51,703 nt of DNA from Desulfovibrionaceae bacterium (GTDB lineage Bacteria; Desulfobacterota; Desulfovibrionia; Desulfovibrionales; Desulfovibrionaceae): positions 1 through 51,703 of the forward strand of contig WRHY01000008.1 of NCBI GenBank assembly GCA_009783025.1. Reading direction: 5' to 3'. How positions within the stretch are numbered: the first letter of the stretch is position 1; the number at the start of each line of letters is the position of its first letter. The position numbers and the translations under genes are program-made. Shown piece after piece: positions 42,424 to 51,510 of this stretch. The notes beneath the pieces are model-generated. The model ran no database searches, was not told where the DNA came from, and saw only the letters and a program-made list of their open reading frames with translations.

Positions 42424-43744
42424 CCAACTCGGTCTTATACTGCACAATGCCCTGCACCAATCCTTCGGCCTGGCGCTGCAGGTAGGCCTCGTTTTTCAAG
42501 TTGTCCACATCATGCTCATTGGTAATATAGCCAAACTCCACCAGAATGGCGGGCATGCGGGCTCCCACCAGCACGTAAAACGGCGCCGAGCGGACGCCAT
42601 TATCATGGGCGGCGAACTTGGCGCTCTTCAGTCTTTTCAAAATACCGCCATGCACGCAATCGGCCAGATGGTGCGACTCCTTTACCTTGGAACTGAGCAT
42701 GAGATCCGTAAGGATGAATTGCAGGTCGCTGATGTTCCTGACAGAAACACCGTTTTCACGCGCCGCCACAGTTATCGCATCCTGGGTCTTGGCTTCGTCC
42801 AGATAGTAGGTTTCAAGACCCCGGATGCCGGACTTGGGATTGGCATTCACATGGATGGAGATGAACAGATCGGCCTTTTTGGCGTTAGCCGTATCCGGCC
42901 GTTCCTGCAAAGGCATATACTTGTCGCTGGTGCGCGTGTAGAGGACCGTGAACCCCTCTTTCTGCAGGAGCGCGCCCACCCGCTTGGCCATGGCCAAGGT
43001 AAAACTTTTCTCCGTGATCCCGGCGGCCTGTGCTCCGGGGTCATGGCCCCCGTGCCCGGCATCAATCATGATGGTTTTTACCGTCAGCCCGAGTTGCTCC
43101 ATGACTGTCTCGGCCTTTCCCCCTGTACGGCCCGCAGCCCGTGCGGGCTCGGCGCTGTCCGTTTGAGCGCCGGACCGGGCCGGAGCCTTTGCCTTGCTCT
43201 GGGGCTCAGGAGCTTCTTTCTTGGCCTGAGGCGGAACTTCCTCCTTGATTCGAGCCAGGAGTTGCCGCGCTTCGGGAATTTTCCCGGCTTTGGGATAATT
43301 CTTGATCAGCTTTTCCAGCGCGGCAATCGCGCTTTTGCGATCGCCAAGCCGATGCGTCAGGATATCCGCCTGGCGGTAGAGGCTCTCGGCAGCGACAGCG
43401 TATTTGGGATAGGCGGCAGTCACGGAAGCGAAGCGGGATACGGCTTCACGGTGGTCAGTAGGCAAAAAGGAACGCCGCCCCAGTTCTTCACGCGCGCGGG
43501 CGTGATAAAAGGCGGCTTTGGCCCCGGCATCCCCTTTGTTTTTCGCCGCTTGAGCGGCAAAGCCCTCTTCCAGGGAAAGCCAGAGATCCCGCCGGGCGCC
43601 CCTGGCGGAGTTGGCCTCCAGGGCGTCAAATTCGGCTATCAAGCGTTGCAGTGTCTGCGGTTTTGCCGTCTGCGCCGCCTGGGCAGGCCAGGAGGCCAAG
43701 CCGAGCAGGAAAGTCAACAGCAAAAAAGACGAGATGAAGCGCAT
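42410..43744 (-). CDS. N-acetylmuramoyl-L-alanine amidase (Amidase_3) with N-terminal TPR-like region
   Basis: Periplasmic zinc amidase that cuts peptide from glycan in peptidoglycan, AmiC type. 444 residues: signal peptide (1-24), a helical TPR-like domain (about 30-170; AVAAESLYRQADILTHRLGD), a Pro/Ala/Lys-rich linker (172-213) and the catalytic domain (220-440) with zinc ligands H231 (DAGHGG), E245 and H298 (SIHVN) and catalytic E403 (LVEFGY). The TPR-like part replaces the AMIN domain of the Escherichia coli enzymes. Placed between bamA and skp, flanked on both sides by palindromes. Confidence 0.92.
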   Translation of the reverse strand: MRFISSFLLLTFLLGLASWPAQAAQTAKPQTLQRLIAEFDALEANSARGARRDLWLSLEEGFAAQAAKNKGDAGAKAAFYHARAREELGRRSFLPTDHREAVSRFASVTAAYPKYAVAAESLYRQADILTHRLGDRKSAIAALEKLIKNYPKAGKIPEARQLLARIKEEVPPQAKKEAPEPQSKAKAPARSGAQTDSAEPARAAGRTGGKAETVMEQLGLTVKTIMIDAGHGGHDPGAQAAGITEKSFTLAMAKRVGALLQKEGFTVLYTRTSDKYMPLQERPDTANAKKADLFISIHVNANPKSGIRGLETYYLDEAKTQDAITVAARENGVSVRNISDLQFILTDLMLSSKVKESHHLADCVHGGILKRLKSAKFAAHDNGVRSAPFYVLVGARMPAILVEFGYITNEHDVDNLKNEAYLQRQAEGLVQGIVQYKTELAKLR

Positions 43745-43766
43745 AGTAGGTAAGCAAGGAGTAGGC

Positions 43767-43915
43767 AGTGCCTCAGTTTGGATAGTGCCGGTAGTGCCTC
43801 AGTTTGGCGTCAGACGAGGAAGGCGAGTTTTTTGCGACGGGAGTGTACTCTTATGGTACTCGACCGGAGCAAAAAACGATGCCTGACGAAGTATCACGCC
43901 AAACTGAGGCGCTAC
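43767..43915. repeat. Palindromic element family A, subtype I, copy 2, with an extra half-arm
   Basis: Ends GGTAGTGCCTCAGTTTGG (43790-43807) and CCAAACTGAGGCGCTAC (43899-43915), one G-U-type difference. The interior is nearly identical to the copy at 13498, same orientation. A detached half-arm (CAGTGCCTCAGTTTGGATAG) stands at about 43767-43786. The element fills the space between the bamA stop and the amidase start. Confidence 0.88.
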
Positions 43916-43920
43916 ACGCA

Positions 43921-46683
43921 TCAAAACATCTGACCCATGGAGAACTCAAAGCGCCCGGAGCTTCTGTCACCCCGGCGGTCATCGTCAAAGGGCACGCCAT
44001 ACGAGAAGCGCAGGTCGCCCATGGGGGAACGCCAACGCAGTTCCAGGCCCGCGGATTTCTTGATTTCATCCTTCCACTTGTAACTGCGGTCGGCATCGAT
44101 GTTAAAGCCCGCGTCAAAGAAGGGCACCAGGAACAGGCCCACGTCTTCGTTAAGCGTCCAGATATACTCCAGGTTGGTGAAGGCCATGCGGGTACCGCCG
44201 ATACGGTCGCCGGTCTCGGGGTCCCTGGGCACGATGTCCCGGCTGTCATAGCCGCGCACCGAGTTCATACCGCCCATCCAGAAGCGTTCGAACACCGGCA
44301 CTTCATCGGAGCCGTTTTTGAAAATGGCCGACCCTTTAATCTTGGCATGCAGCACATGATGCGGCCAGAGCTGATAATAGGTGTCGTGCTGGGCCGTCAG
44401 GGTGATGAAGTCGTCATCACCAGCCAGAAGGCCGCCACCGTATTCCACGCTGATCATATCAAAGTTGCCGCCCGTGGGAACGCCCAGCCTGTTTTCGGTC
44501 GAATCACGCACGATCCGGGCCAGGCCCACGCTGGTGAAGCGATCTTCGTAGGCGTATTTGCGAATGAGGCGCGAGGCGTACCGGTTCAGGTCGTATATGC
44601 GATATGAGTCAAGACGATATCCCCATCCGATGGAAGTATATTCGCCAATGGGATACGAAAAACGCAACACGCCGCCGGTCGTTCTCTTGACATAATCGAT
44701 GTAGTCGTCGCGCCAGTGATAGAGATCCCCGCCAACGCTGAGCGGCGTATCATTGAAGCGCGGATTGGTGAAAGAAAGGGTATAGGCGTTACGGCGGCCG
44801 GAAAAAGCGGCTTGCAGAGACAGTTGGTAGCCCTTGCCCCACAGGTTCCGCTCCATGATGGTGGCGGAAACGCCGACATTGGAAAAAGTGGAATAGCCCA
44901 CACCGGCCATGAGCGCGCCAGTGGGTTTTTCCTTGATCTTGACCTTGAGATCAACTTCGTCATCGTGATCGGTCGGCACAAGTTCGGCTTCGGCAACTTC
45001 AAAATAGCCGAGCTTGTTCAGACGATCCATGCTGCGGCGGAGCTTCGAGCCTTCAAACGGTTCGCCGTCGGTGAGCCGCATTTCACGCAGGATAACGTTA
45101 TTCCGGGTCTTGTTGTTGCCCTCGACCACGACCTCTCTGATATAAAGCTTATTTCTCTTTTCAATGTCATATTCGATGTCAACGATATTCGAATCGTCAG
45201 TTCTCTTTCTCGGACGGGGGGAAACGTCGGCAAAGGCATAGCCGTAATCGGCGTAAAAATCGGTCAGGGCTTTGGTGTCGGCCTGCATGACGCTGAGATT
45301 GAACGGCTCGCCCTTGGCCGCGAGTTTATGCATAGAGATCTGGGCCAGCAACTTCTCTTCAGTGTCAATCAGGTCGCCTTCAAAGCTGACTTCACCCAGC
45401 ATGTATTGCGGCCCTTCATGAATGGGGAAGGTGATGACAATGCCGTCTTCCTGATAATCGATCCTGGGCGCGGCAACCGTGATATCCATAAAGCCGTAAT
45501 CCAGGTAATACGCGGTGATGGCCGAGGAGTCGCGTTCGATCAATTCTTCGTTCAACACGCCGGTACCGGTCATCCAGGAGAGTATGCCGCGCTCTTTCAG
45601 GAGCAGTTGCCCCTTGACATCACTCTCTTTGAGGTGGCTGACGCCCTCGATTTTGACTTCCCTGATGTACAGCTTCTTCCCTTCATTAATGGTAAGCACA
45701 ACAGCCGAAGTGCCGCCCTGGCGGGGGTCGAAGCGCGAATCCACCCTGGCCAGGTAAAAACCCTTTTTGCGGTACAGGTCGATGATTTTTTGAATATCAT
45801 CCGCCAGCAGGCTTTCGTTGAGCACGGAACCCGGCTTGGTGCTCATGGCCCCGATAATGTCGTCTTCATCCAGGGCGTCGTTCCCTTCGATAACGACGCT
45901 TTCCACCTTGGGCTTTTCCTGCACCGTATACACCAGGTACGGTCCGTCCACGCGCTGTTCCACGCTGACCTGCACATCGCTGAAATAGCCGAGCTCCCAG
46001 ACCCGCTTCACGTCCTGGTCAATGGCCATGGCGTCCGCCACATCACCTCTGCGGGTCGAAAGCCGCATGAGCACCACTTCAGGATCCAGTACCTTGGCGC
46101 CGCGTACTTCCACCCCGGCCAGGACATTCCCGCCCGCATGGACGGAAGAAGCCGAAGCGGCGGCCTGAGCCGAAGGCACCGGCAGTTCGGCCACGACAGC
46201 CCCGGCCAGTTCGTCCAGGGCATAGCCCATATTGGCCTGCCCGGCCCGCTGCTCCACAAAGAGCGGCCTTGGCTGTTCCGCGGCCTTTGCGCTGACCAGC
46301 CGCGCGTCAACGCTCAGAGCGTTGCCCGCCTGGTTCACACTGCCGTAAACCGCGTGCGTGGCCCCGGCGGCCGAAGCCAGCGAACGAACCGTGGCCACGT
46401 CAAGCACGGCCACATTGCGCGAACGCAGCAAGCTCAGCATCTTGTCATTGGGGATAATCTGCACTCCGGCGGCTCCGATGCGCCTGCCGAGCATTTCCGG
46501 AAAATTCGCTTCCATGTCGCCCTGGACTGTATCCACATGCAACTGGAAAGGAAGCACCAGAACGCGGAGTTCACTTGCCGCGCGCGCGGCCACCGCGTCC
46601 CCGGCCACGGAAAACATTCCGAGAGCTATGAAAAGGGCAACAATTGCGAATGCGGCATGGCTCCATTCAGCGCGTCTGCTCAT
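43921..46683 (-). CDS. bamA: Outer-membrane assembly factor BamA with extra N-terminal TolB/CsgG-like domain
   Basis: Central subunit that folds beta-barrels into the outer membrane. 920 residues against about 810 in Escherichia coli. Order: signal peptide (about 1-33), an additional domain (about 38-168; ELRVLVLPFQLHVDT ... GATHAVYGSVNQAGNALSVDARLV), five POTRA domains from about 188 (LAGVEVRGAKVLDPEVV; the fifth begins KLYIREVVVEGNNKTRNNVI), and a barrel with the VRGY motif (GMNSVRGYDSRD) ending in Phe. ATG 46683 has GGAG 6 nt upstream and overlaps lolD by 17 nt. The additional domain is not found in enterobacterial BamA. Confidence 0.95.
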   Translation of the reverse strand: MSRRAEWSHAAFAIVALFIALGMFSVAGDAVAARAASELRVLVLPFQLHVDTVQGDMEANFPEMLGRRIGAAGVQIIPNDKMLSLLRSRNVAVLDVATVRSLASAAGATHAVYGSVNQAGNALSVDARLVSAKAAEQPRPLFVEQRAGQANMGYALDELAGAVVAELPVPSAQAAASASSVHAGGNVLAGVEVRGAKVLDPEVVLMRLSTRRGDVADAMAIDQDVKRVWELGYFSDVQVSVEQRVDGPYLVYTVQEKPKVESVVIEGNDALDEDDIIGAMSTKPGSVLNESLLADDIQKIIDLYRKKGFYLARVDSRFDPRQGGTSAVVLTINEGKKLYIREVKIEGVSHLKESDVKGQLLLKERGILSWMTGTGVLNEELIERDSSAITAYYLDYGFMDITVAAPRIDYQEDGIVITFPIHEGPQYMLGEVSFEGDLIDTEEKLLAQISMHKLAAKGEPFNLSVMQADTKALTDFYADYGYAFADVSPRPRKRTDDSNIVDIEYDIEKRNKLYIREVVVEGNNKTRNNVILREMRLTDGEPFEGSKLRRSMDRLNKLGYFEVAEAELVPTDHDDEVDLKVKIKEKPTGALMAGVGYSTFSNVGVSATIMERNLWGKGYQLSLQAAFSGRRNAYTLSFTNPRFNDTPLSVGGDLYHWRDDYIDYVKRTTGGVLRFSYPIGEYTSIGWGYRLDSYRIYDLNRYASRLIRKYAYEDRFTSVGLARIVRDSTENRLGVPTGGNFDMISVEYGGGLLAGDDDFITLTAQHDTYYQLWPHHVLHAKIKGSAIFKNGSDEVPVFERFWMGGMNSVRGYDSRDIVPRDPETGDRIGGTRMAFTNLEYIWTLNEDVGLFLVPFFDAGFNIDADRSYKWKDEIKKSAGLELRWRSPMGDLRFSYGVPFDDDRRGDRSSGRFEFSMGQMF

Positions 46684-47401
46684 ACAAATCTCCGGACTTA
46701 AGTTCAAAGCACTTGCCCATGCGATCAGCAAGTTCTGGATTGTGGGTGACGACAATCATGGACATGGCGTCGGCGGCATTCAGCTCCAAAAGCAGTTCCG
46801 TGACCCGCCGCCCGTTTTTTTCATCAAGGTTTCCCGTGGGTTCATCCGCCAGCAACACTCTGGGCCTGAGCAGCACCGCCCGGGCTATGGCCGCGCGCTG
46901 CCTCTCGCCGCCGGAAAGGGCTGACACGTCAAAAGACGCGCGATCCGCAAGTCCGACCCGGCATAATGCCTCTTCGGCTTTTTCCAGCGCTTCTTTACGC
47001 GCGACGCCCCCGATAATGGCCTGCATGGCCACATTTTCCAGCGTCGTAAATTCCGGCAACAGGTGGTGAAACTGGAAAACAAAACCGATTTCCTTGTTAC
47101 GCACAGCAGCCTTTGCCGCGTTGGAAAGGGCCGACACATCCCTGCCGCGAAAAAACAGATCGCCTGAGGTCTGCGTGGCCAACGTGCCCAGAATATGCAG
47201 CAACGTTGACTTTCCCGAGCCTGACGCTCCCACCACGGCAATAGTTTCCCCCTCTTGTATATCAAGGGAGATGGCTTGTAAAATATGAATTTGCTCTCCG
47301 GGCCCGTCAAAGATTTTGCTCAGGTTCCGCAGGGAATACAGCGGAGCGTGAGTATCGCCCGACATGCCGGAAGCCATGCTCAGAAACATATCCGCCATCA
47401 T
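46667..47401 (-). CDS. lolD: Lipoprotein-releasing ABC transporter ATP-binding protein LolD
   Basis: ATPase that powers extraction of lipoproteins from the inner membrane. 244 residues: Walker A GASGSGKS (58-65), FQFHHLLPEFTTLENV (the LolD motif after the Q-loop), signature LSGGERQRAAIARA, Walker B VLLADEPTGNLD. ATG 47401 overlaps the lolC stop (ATGA); later Met codons at positions 2, 5, 9 and 13 are alternatives. Located between lolC and bamA. Confidence 0.94.
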   Translation of the reverse strand: MMADMFLSMASGMSGDTHAPLYSLRNLSKIFDGPGEQIHILQAISLDIQEGETIAVVGASGSGKSTLLHILGTLATQTSGDLFFRGRDVSALSNAAKAAVRNKEIGFVFQFHHLLPEFTTLENVAMQAIIGGVARKEALEKAEEALCRVGLADRASFDVSALSGGERQRAAIARAVLLRPRVLLADEPTGNLDEKNGRRVTELLLELNAADAMSMIVVTHNPELADRMGKCFELKSGDLYEQTR

Positions 47402-48627
47402 TCATGCCTCAATGCGTCGGCCGGTTCCAGGCGCGCCGCCTGGCCCGCCGGGTACAGCGTGGCCAGAAAACAGAGCAGCATGGCGCAAGCGCCGGTAAGC
47501 GCCAGGTCCGGCCACTGCAAAAGCACCGGCAGGTAGTCCAGGGAATAGACCCCGCGCGGCAACTCGATAAATTTGTAGCGTTTGAGCAGAAAACAGGTCG
47601 CCAGCCCGAGCGCGAACCCGAGGGCCGTGCCCATCAGGCCGATAATCGTGCCCTGGAGCATGAAAATTTTGCGCACCATACCCGTGGTGGCCCCCATGGA
47701 CATCATGATGGCGACATCCCGCGTTTTTTCCATGACCAGCATGACCAGGGCGGTTATGATGGAAAAGGATCCCACCAGAATGACCAGAGTGAGAATCACG
47801 GCCATGGCCGCCTTTTCCAGCTTGAGCGCCGCGTACAGGTTGGCGTTCATCTGCATCCAGGTGTTGGCGTACAAAGAGCCGTCCCCGACTTCCCTGAGCG
47901 CCGCCTGCATGATGCTCTCCACCCGGTATACGTCGGACACGGCCACTTCTATGCCGTAAATCCGTTTGCCCTGCCAGCCGAGCACCTCCCTGGCCGTGTC
48001 CAGGTTCACAACAGCCAGACCGGTATCATAGTCGCCAAGGCCCACCGAAAACAGGCCCACCACCCTGAAGGGCATGATGCGCGGCGTAAATCCGGCCGCG
48101 CCTTGCTGCCCCGAAGGAGACATCAGGTTGACCCGGCTGCCGATATGCACGGCCAGCTTGGAGGCCAGCCCCTCTCCGATGATGATGCCGGGCAGCCCGT
48201 CCGTGTTTTTGAGGTCTTCCAGGCTGCCGCTGGTCAATTTTCTGAGCCCGTCCAGCACCGTGCCCGCCGTATCCGGATCAACGCCCCGCAAATACACGCC
48301 CGTGCCGCCGGAATAACTGGAAATCAACACCCCGGACTGAATAAAGGGCGTGGCGCCGACAATGCCGGGCGCGGCGTTAAGGCGCTTCAGCAGTTCCCGG
48401 TCTTCCGTGAGGCCGCCCGCGCTGCTGTAAACCACGGCATGGGAACTCATGCCGATCAGCTTGTCGCGCAGATCCGTGGTGAAGCCGTTCATCACGCCCA
48501 TGACCACGATCAGGGAGGCCACGCCAAGGGCCACGCCGGCCACGGAGATCCAGGAAATCACCGATATGAAGGCATGTCCTTTACGGGCAAAAAGATACCG
48601 CAGGGCAATAAAGGATTCAAAACGCAT
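47398..48627 (-). CDS. lolC: Lipoprotein-releasing ABC transporter permease LolC/LolE
   Basis: Inner-membrane permease of the Lol system. 409 residues in FtsX-type layout: one N-terminal helix (about 20-48, SVISWISVAGVALGVASLIVVMGVMNGF), a large periplasmic domain (about 50-265) and three C-terminal helices. Only one permease gene is present, so the transporter is probably a homodimer (LolF type) rather than LolC plus LolE. Overlaps lolD by four bases. No strong ribosome-binding site is visible before the ATG. Confidence 0.93.
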   Translation of the reverse strand: MRFESFIALRYLFARKGHAFISVISWISVAGVALGVASLIVVMGVMNGFTTDLRDKLIGMSSHAVVYSSAGGLTEDRELLKRLNAAPGIVGATPFIQSGVLISSYSGGTGVYLRGVDPDTAGTVLDGLRKLTSGSLEDLKNTDGLPGIIIGEGLASKLAVHIGSRVNLMSPSGQQGAAGFTPRIMPFRVVGLFSVGLGDYDTGLAVVNLDTAREVLGWQGKRIYGIEVAVSDVYRVESIMQAALREVGDGSLYANTWMQMNANLYAALKLEKAAMAVILTLVILVGSFSIITALVMLVMEKTRDVAIMMSMGATTGMVRKIFMLQGTIIGLMGTALGFALGLATCFLLKRYKFIELPRGVYSLDYLPVLLQWPDLALTGACAMLLCFLATLYPAGQAARLEPADALRHE

Positions 48628-48675
48628 GGCAAATCCGAACAGACAGGGAATATTCCGGCATGGCGCGATTTAGCC

Positions 48676-48827
48676 GGTAGCGCCTCAGTTTGGCGTGATA
48701 CATCGTCAGGCCTCGTTTTTTGCTCCGGTCGAGTACCATAAGAGTACACTCCCGTCGCAAAAAACTCGACTTCCTCGTCTGACACCAAACTGAGGCGCTA
48801 CCGTATTGCTCAAACTGAAGCACTATG
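48676..48827. repeat. Palindromic element family A, subtype I, copy 3, with an extra half-arm
   Basis: Ends GGTAGCGCCTCAGTTTGG (48676-48693) and CCAAACTGAGGCGCTACC (48785-48802) pair perfectly. The interior matches the copies at 13498 and 43790 in the opposite orientation. A half-arm (TTGCTCAAACTGAAGCACTA) follows at 48806-48825. It fills the space between the lysS stop and the lolC start. Confidence 0.9.
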
Positions 48828-48829
48828 GT

Positions 48830-50479
48830 TTAGCCCTCGGGCTTGAGCAGAGGAAAGAGGATGACTTCGCGGATGGAGGGAGAATCCGTAAGCAGCATGA
48901 CCAGCCTGTCGATGCCGATACCCTGCCCCGCTGCCGGAGGCATGCCGTATTCAAGGGCGCGCAGGTAATCTTCGTCCATCGCATGCGCCTCATCGTCGCC
49001 CGCGTGTTTTTCCGCCACCTGCTCTTCAAAGCGCAGGCGCTGGTCCGCGGGATCGTTGAGTTCGGAAAAGGCATTGGCCAGTTCCCGCCCGGTAATGAAC
49101 AGCTCGTATCGATCCGCCAGGTCGGGGTTTTGCTCGTTGCGTCTGGACAGGGGCGAAATCTCGGTGGGGTAATGATAGATGAAATGCGGCTGCACCAGCT
49201 TGGGCTCCACATCCAGATCAAAGAGCTTGGCTTGCAGCTTGCCCAGCTTTTCACCTTCAATGGCTTTTTCACCGCGCTGCCGTATATATTTGCTCACGGC
49301 AGCGGCATCCCGGTAAAATTCCGGCTTGTGCCCGCCAATGGTTTCCAGCGAGTCGAAAAAGGACAGCCGCTTCCAGGTGCCGGGAGTCAGGTCGATCTGG
49401 TGGCCTTGATACGGAATCACATAGCTGCCGCAGACCGCCTCGGCCAGACGGCCGATCAGGCGCTCGGTCAGGTCCATGAGATCCTCAAAGGTCGCATAGG
49501 CCCAGTAAAATTCGCACATGGTGAATTCCGGGTTGTGCCGTACCGAAATACCTTCATTGCGGAAGTTCCGGTTGATCTCAAAAACCTTTTCAAAGCCGCC
49601 CACCAGCAGGCGCTTCAGATACAACTCCGGCGCGATACGCATATACAGACGCATGTCCAGAGCATTGTGGTGCGTGGTAAAGGGCCTGGCCGTGGCCCCG
49701 CCCGGAATGGGCTGCAACATGGGCGTTTCGACTTCCAGAAAACCTTCGCCCTCCATGAAGTGCCGGAACTCGCGCACGATCTGAATGCGTTTGGCGAAAA
49801 TCTCCCTGGTGCGCTCGGTGACGATGAGGTCAACATACCGCTGGCGGTACCGTATTTCCACGTCCTTGAGCCCGTGATACTTTTCCGGCAAGGGACGGAT
49901 GGATTTGGTCAGCAGGGTGATGGAGCGGCATTCCAGGGTCAGTTCGTCCGTTTTGGTCCGGAACAGACTCCCGCGCACGCCCACGATATCTCCGGTATCA
50001 AGCTTTTTAAAGGCGGAATACGCTTCATCGCCGAGGATTTCTTTGGCCGCGTAGCACTGCATACGGCCGGAAGCGTCCATGAGGTGAAAAAAGGCCACCT
50101 TGCCGAAGGAACGCAGGGAAACAATGCGCCCGGCCAGCGTGAATTCCCTGTTGTGCGCGGCCAAATCTTCCGCGTTTTTATCTTCGTTCTCCCGCAGCAC
50201 CACAGCGGCATCGTTCAGCTTCACAAAACCGTTGGCGTAAAGACTGGCGCCGGAATCCAGAATTTCACAGGATTTCACCACCCGGTTCTTGACAACCTCG
50301 TTGAGTTCATCGCGCGCGGCCAGACTTTCCAGCATGGGCATGAAGTAGCAGACTTGCGGGGACTTGCTGGCGAGCTTTACCGCCGGCTTGCGGGCCGGGG
50401 CGGACGCGCCGGGGCGCGCTTCCGCCGTGTTTTCGGGACGCGGGCTGTTTGCAGGGTGCGGCGTATCAAGGGAACTCAA
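48830..50479 (-). CDS. lysS: Lysyl-tRNA synthetase (class II)
   Basis: Charges tRNA-Lys. The protein has the OB-fold anticodon domain (GRIVSLRSFGKVAFFHLMD), class II motif 2 FEINRNFRNEGISVRHNPEFT and motif 3 GIGIDRLVMLLTDSP. The start is uncertain: TTG 50479 has GGAG 7 nt upstream and gives 549 residues with a 46-residue Pro/Ala-rich lead; ATG 50341 (MPMLESLAARDEL) gives about 503 residues, the usual length, but has no ribosome-binding site; an ATG at 50551 is also open. Heads the minus-strand series lysS-lolC-lolD-bamA. Confidence 0.94.
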   Translation of the reverse strand: MSSLDTPHPANSPRPENTAEARPGASAPARKPAVKLASKSPQVCYFMPMLESLAARDELNEVVKNRVVKSCEILDSGASLYANGFVKLNDAAVVLRENEDKNAEDLAAHNREFTLAGRIVSLRSFGKVAFFHLMDASGRMQCYAAKEILGDEAYSAFKKLDTGDIVGVRGSLFRTKTDELTLECRSITLLTKSIRPLPEKYHGLKDVEIRYRQRYVDLIVTERTREIFAKRIQIVREFRHFMEGEGFLEVETPMLQPIPGGATARPFTTHHNALDMRLYMRIAPELYLKRLLVGGFEKVFEINRNFRNEGISVRHNPEFTMCEFYWAYATFEDLMDLTERLIGRLAEAVCGSYVIPYQGHQIDLTPGTWKRLSFFDSLETIGGHKPEFYRDAAAVSKYIRQRGEKAIEGEKLGKLQAKLFDLDVEPKLVQPHFIYHYPTEISPLSRRNEQNPDLADRYELFITGRELANAFSELNDPADQRLRFEEQVAEKHAGDDEAHAMDEDYLRALEYGMPPAAGQGIGIDRLVMLLTDSPSIREVILFPLLKPEG

Positions 50480-50689
50480 AGTAACACTCCAGGGAAATAA
50501 GGAAACCAGCTGCGAACAGCTAGGCGTATTCCAATTATGATTTTCCGTCAAGACTGGAGCATTTTAGGGCTTGATGGAACGGATTTCAGACAGGGGGTTT
50601 ACGGCCAGGCCGGATTCGTCTATTGTTCCCGCGCGTGCGCAAAAGAAAATCCTCCATCGCCGGCTCCGCCAACCTGACGCTAAAACCGT

Positions 50690-51418
50690 ATGCCTGATAC
50701 CGACATCGAGTTCCGCCGACCCGCAAGCGCTGACCCACCCTTCAGCATGCAGGCCAGACTCAGCAGGGAAGCCATCAACGCCCTGCCGCTCTTCCACTAT
50801 GAAGGCAAAGTGACCTTGGTGCGCACCCCTGAGGAACTGGAAGCGGCCGTGAACCGGCTGAGCCGGGAAACCGTGCTCGGCTTTGACACGGAAACCCCCC
50901 CGGCCTTCCGCAAAGGCAAAAGCCATGCCCCGACCCTGGTGCAACTCGCGGGTTCCCAGGAGGTCGTGCTCTTCCATTTCAAATGGCAGCCTCTGAGTAG
51001 TGGGCTGATCAGCCTGTTTGAGAACCCGGACATCACGAAAACCGGGGTGGCGGTGCACGACGACATGCGTTTTCTGGCCAAAATCACGCCTTTTGAAGCG
51101 CAATCGGTCATTGACCTCAGCGCGGTGGCCCAAAATAACAAGATTGAAAACCTGGGTTTGCGCGGCTTGGCGGCCGTGTTCCTGGGTTTGCGCATTTCCA
51201 AGAGCGAACAGTGCTCCAACTGGGGCAACATCGAACTCTCGCCCCGTCAAATACGCTACGCCGCCACAGACGCCTGGGCCAGCCGGGCCGTCTATCTTGC
51301 CATGAACGATTTGGGCTTTGATCTCTCCCTTCCTTCGGACAGCCCCGCGCGGCGGAAAAAAGCCGCCCGCCGTGCGCCGCGCCGGAAGAGCAAACGCCCT
51401 GCCGCGTCCACGCTGTAA
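50690..51418 (+). CDS. DEDDy-type 3'-5' exonuclease (RNase D/WRN-like)
   Basis: 242 residues with a single exonuclease domain (about 40-215). The metal-binding acidic residues are visible: D66 and E68 in GFDTETP, D124/D125 in VAVHDD, and Y190-x3-D194 in RYAATDAWASRAVY, giving the DEDDy pattern. No HRDC domain follows; the end is a strongly basic tail (about 218-240, RRKKAARRAPRRKSKRP) likely to bind nucleic acid. Divergent from lysS with about 200 nt between. RNA or DNA substrate cannot be decided. Confidence 0.88.
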   Translation: MPDTDIEFRRPASADPPFSMQARLSREAINALPLFHYEGKVTLVRTPEELEAAVNRLSRETVLGFDTETPPAFRKGKSHAPTLVQLAGSQEVVLFHFKWQPLSSGLISLFENPDITKTGVAVHDDMRFLAKITPFEAQSVIDLSAVAQNNKIENLGLRGLAAVFLGLRISKSEQCSNWGNIELSPRQIRYAATDAWASRAVYLAMNDLGFDLSLPSDSPARRKKAARRAPRRKSKRPAASTL

Positions 51419-51510
51419 CTTTTTGGAGGGACGCGAACCAGTGACGCAAAGGTCTTCATCCAGCGATACTCTCGATGAGATGAACGTGAGCCTTATCACC
51501 ACTGTCCACA

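Noticed and set aside
44716..46701. 661-codon plus-strand open frame opposite bamA
   Set aside because: BamA is certain on the other strand; the shadow has no recognisable domain.
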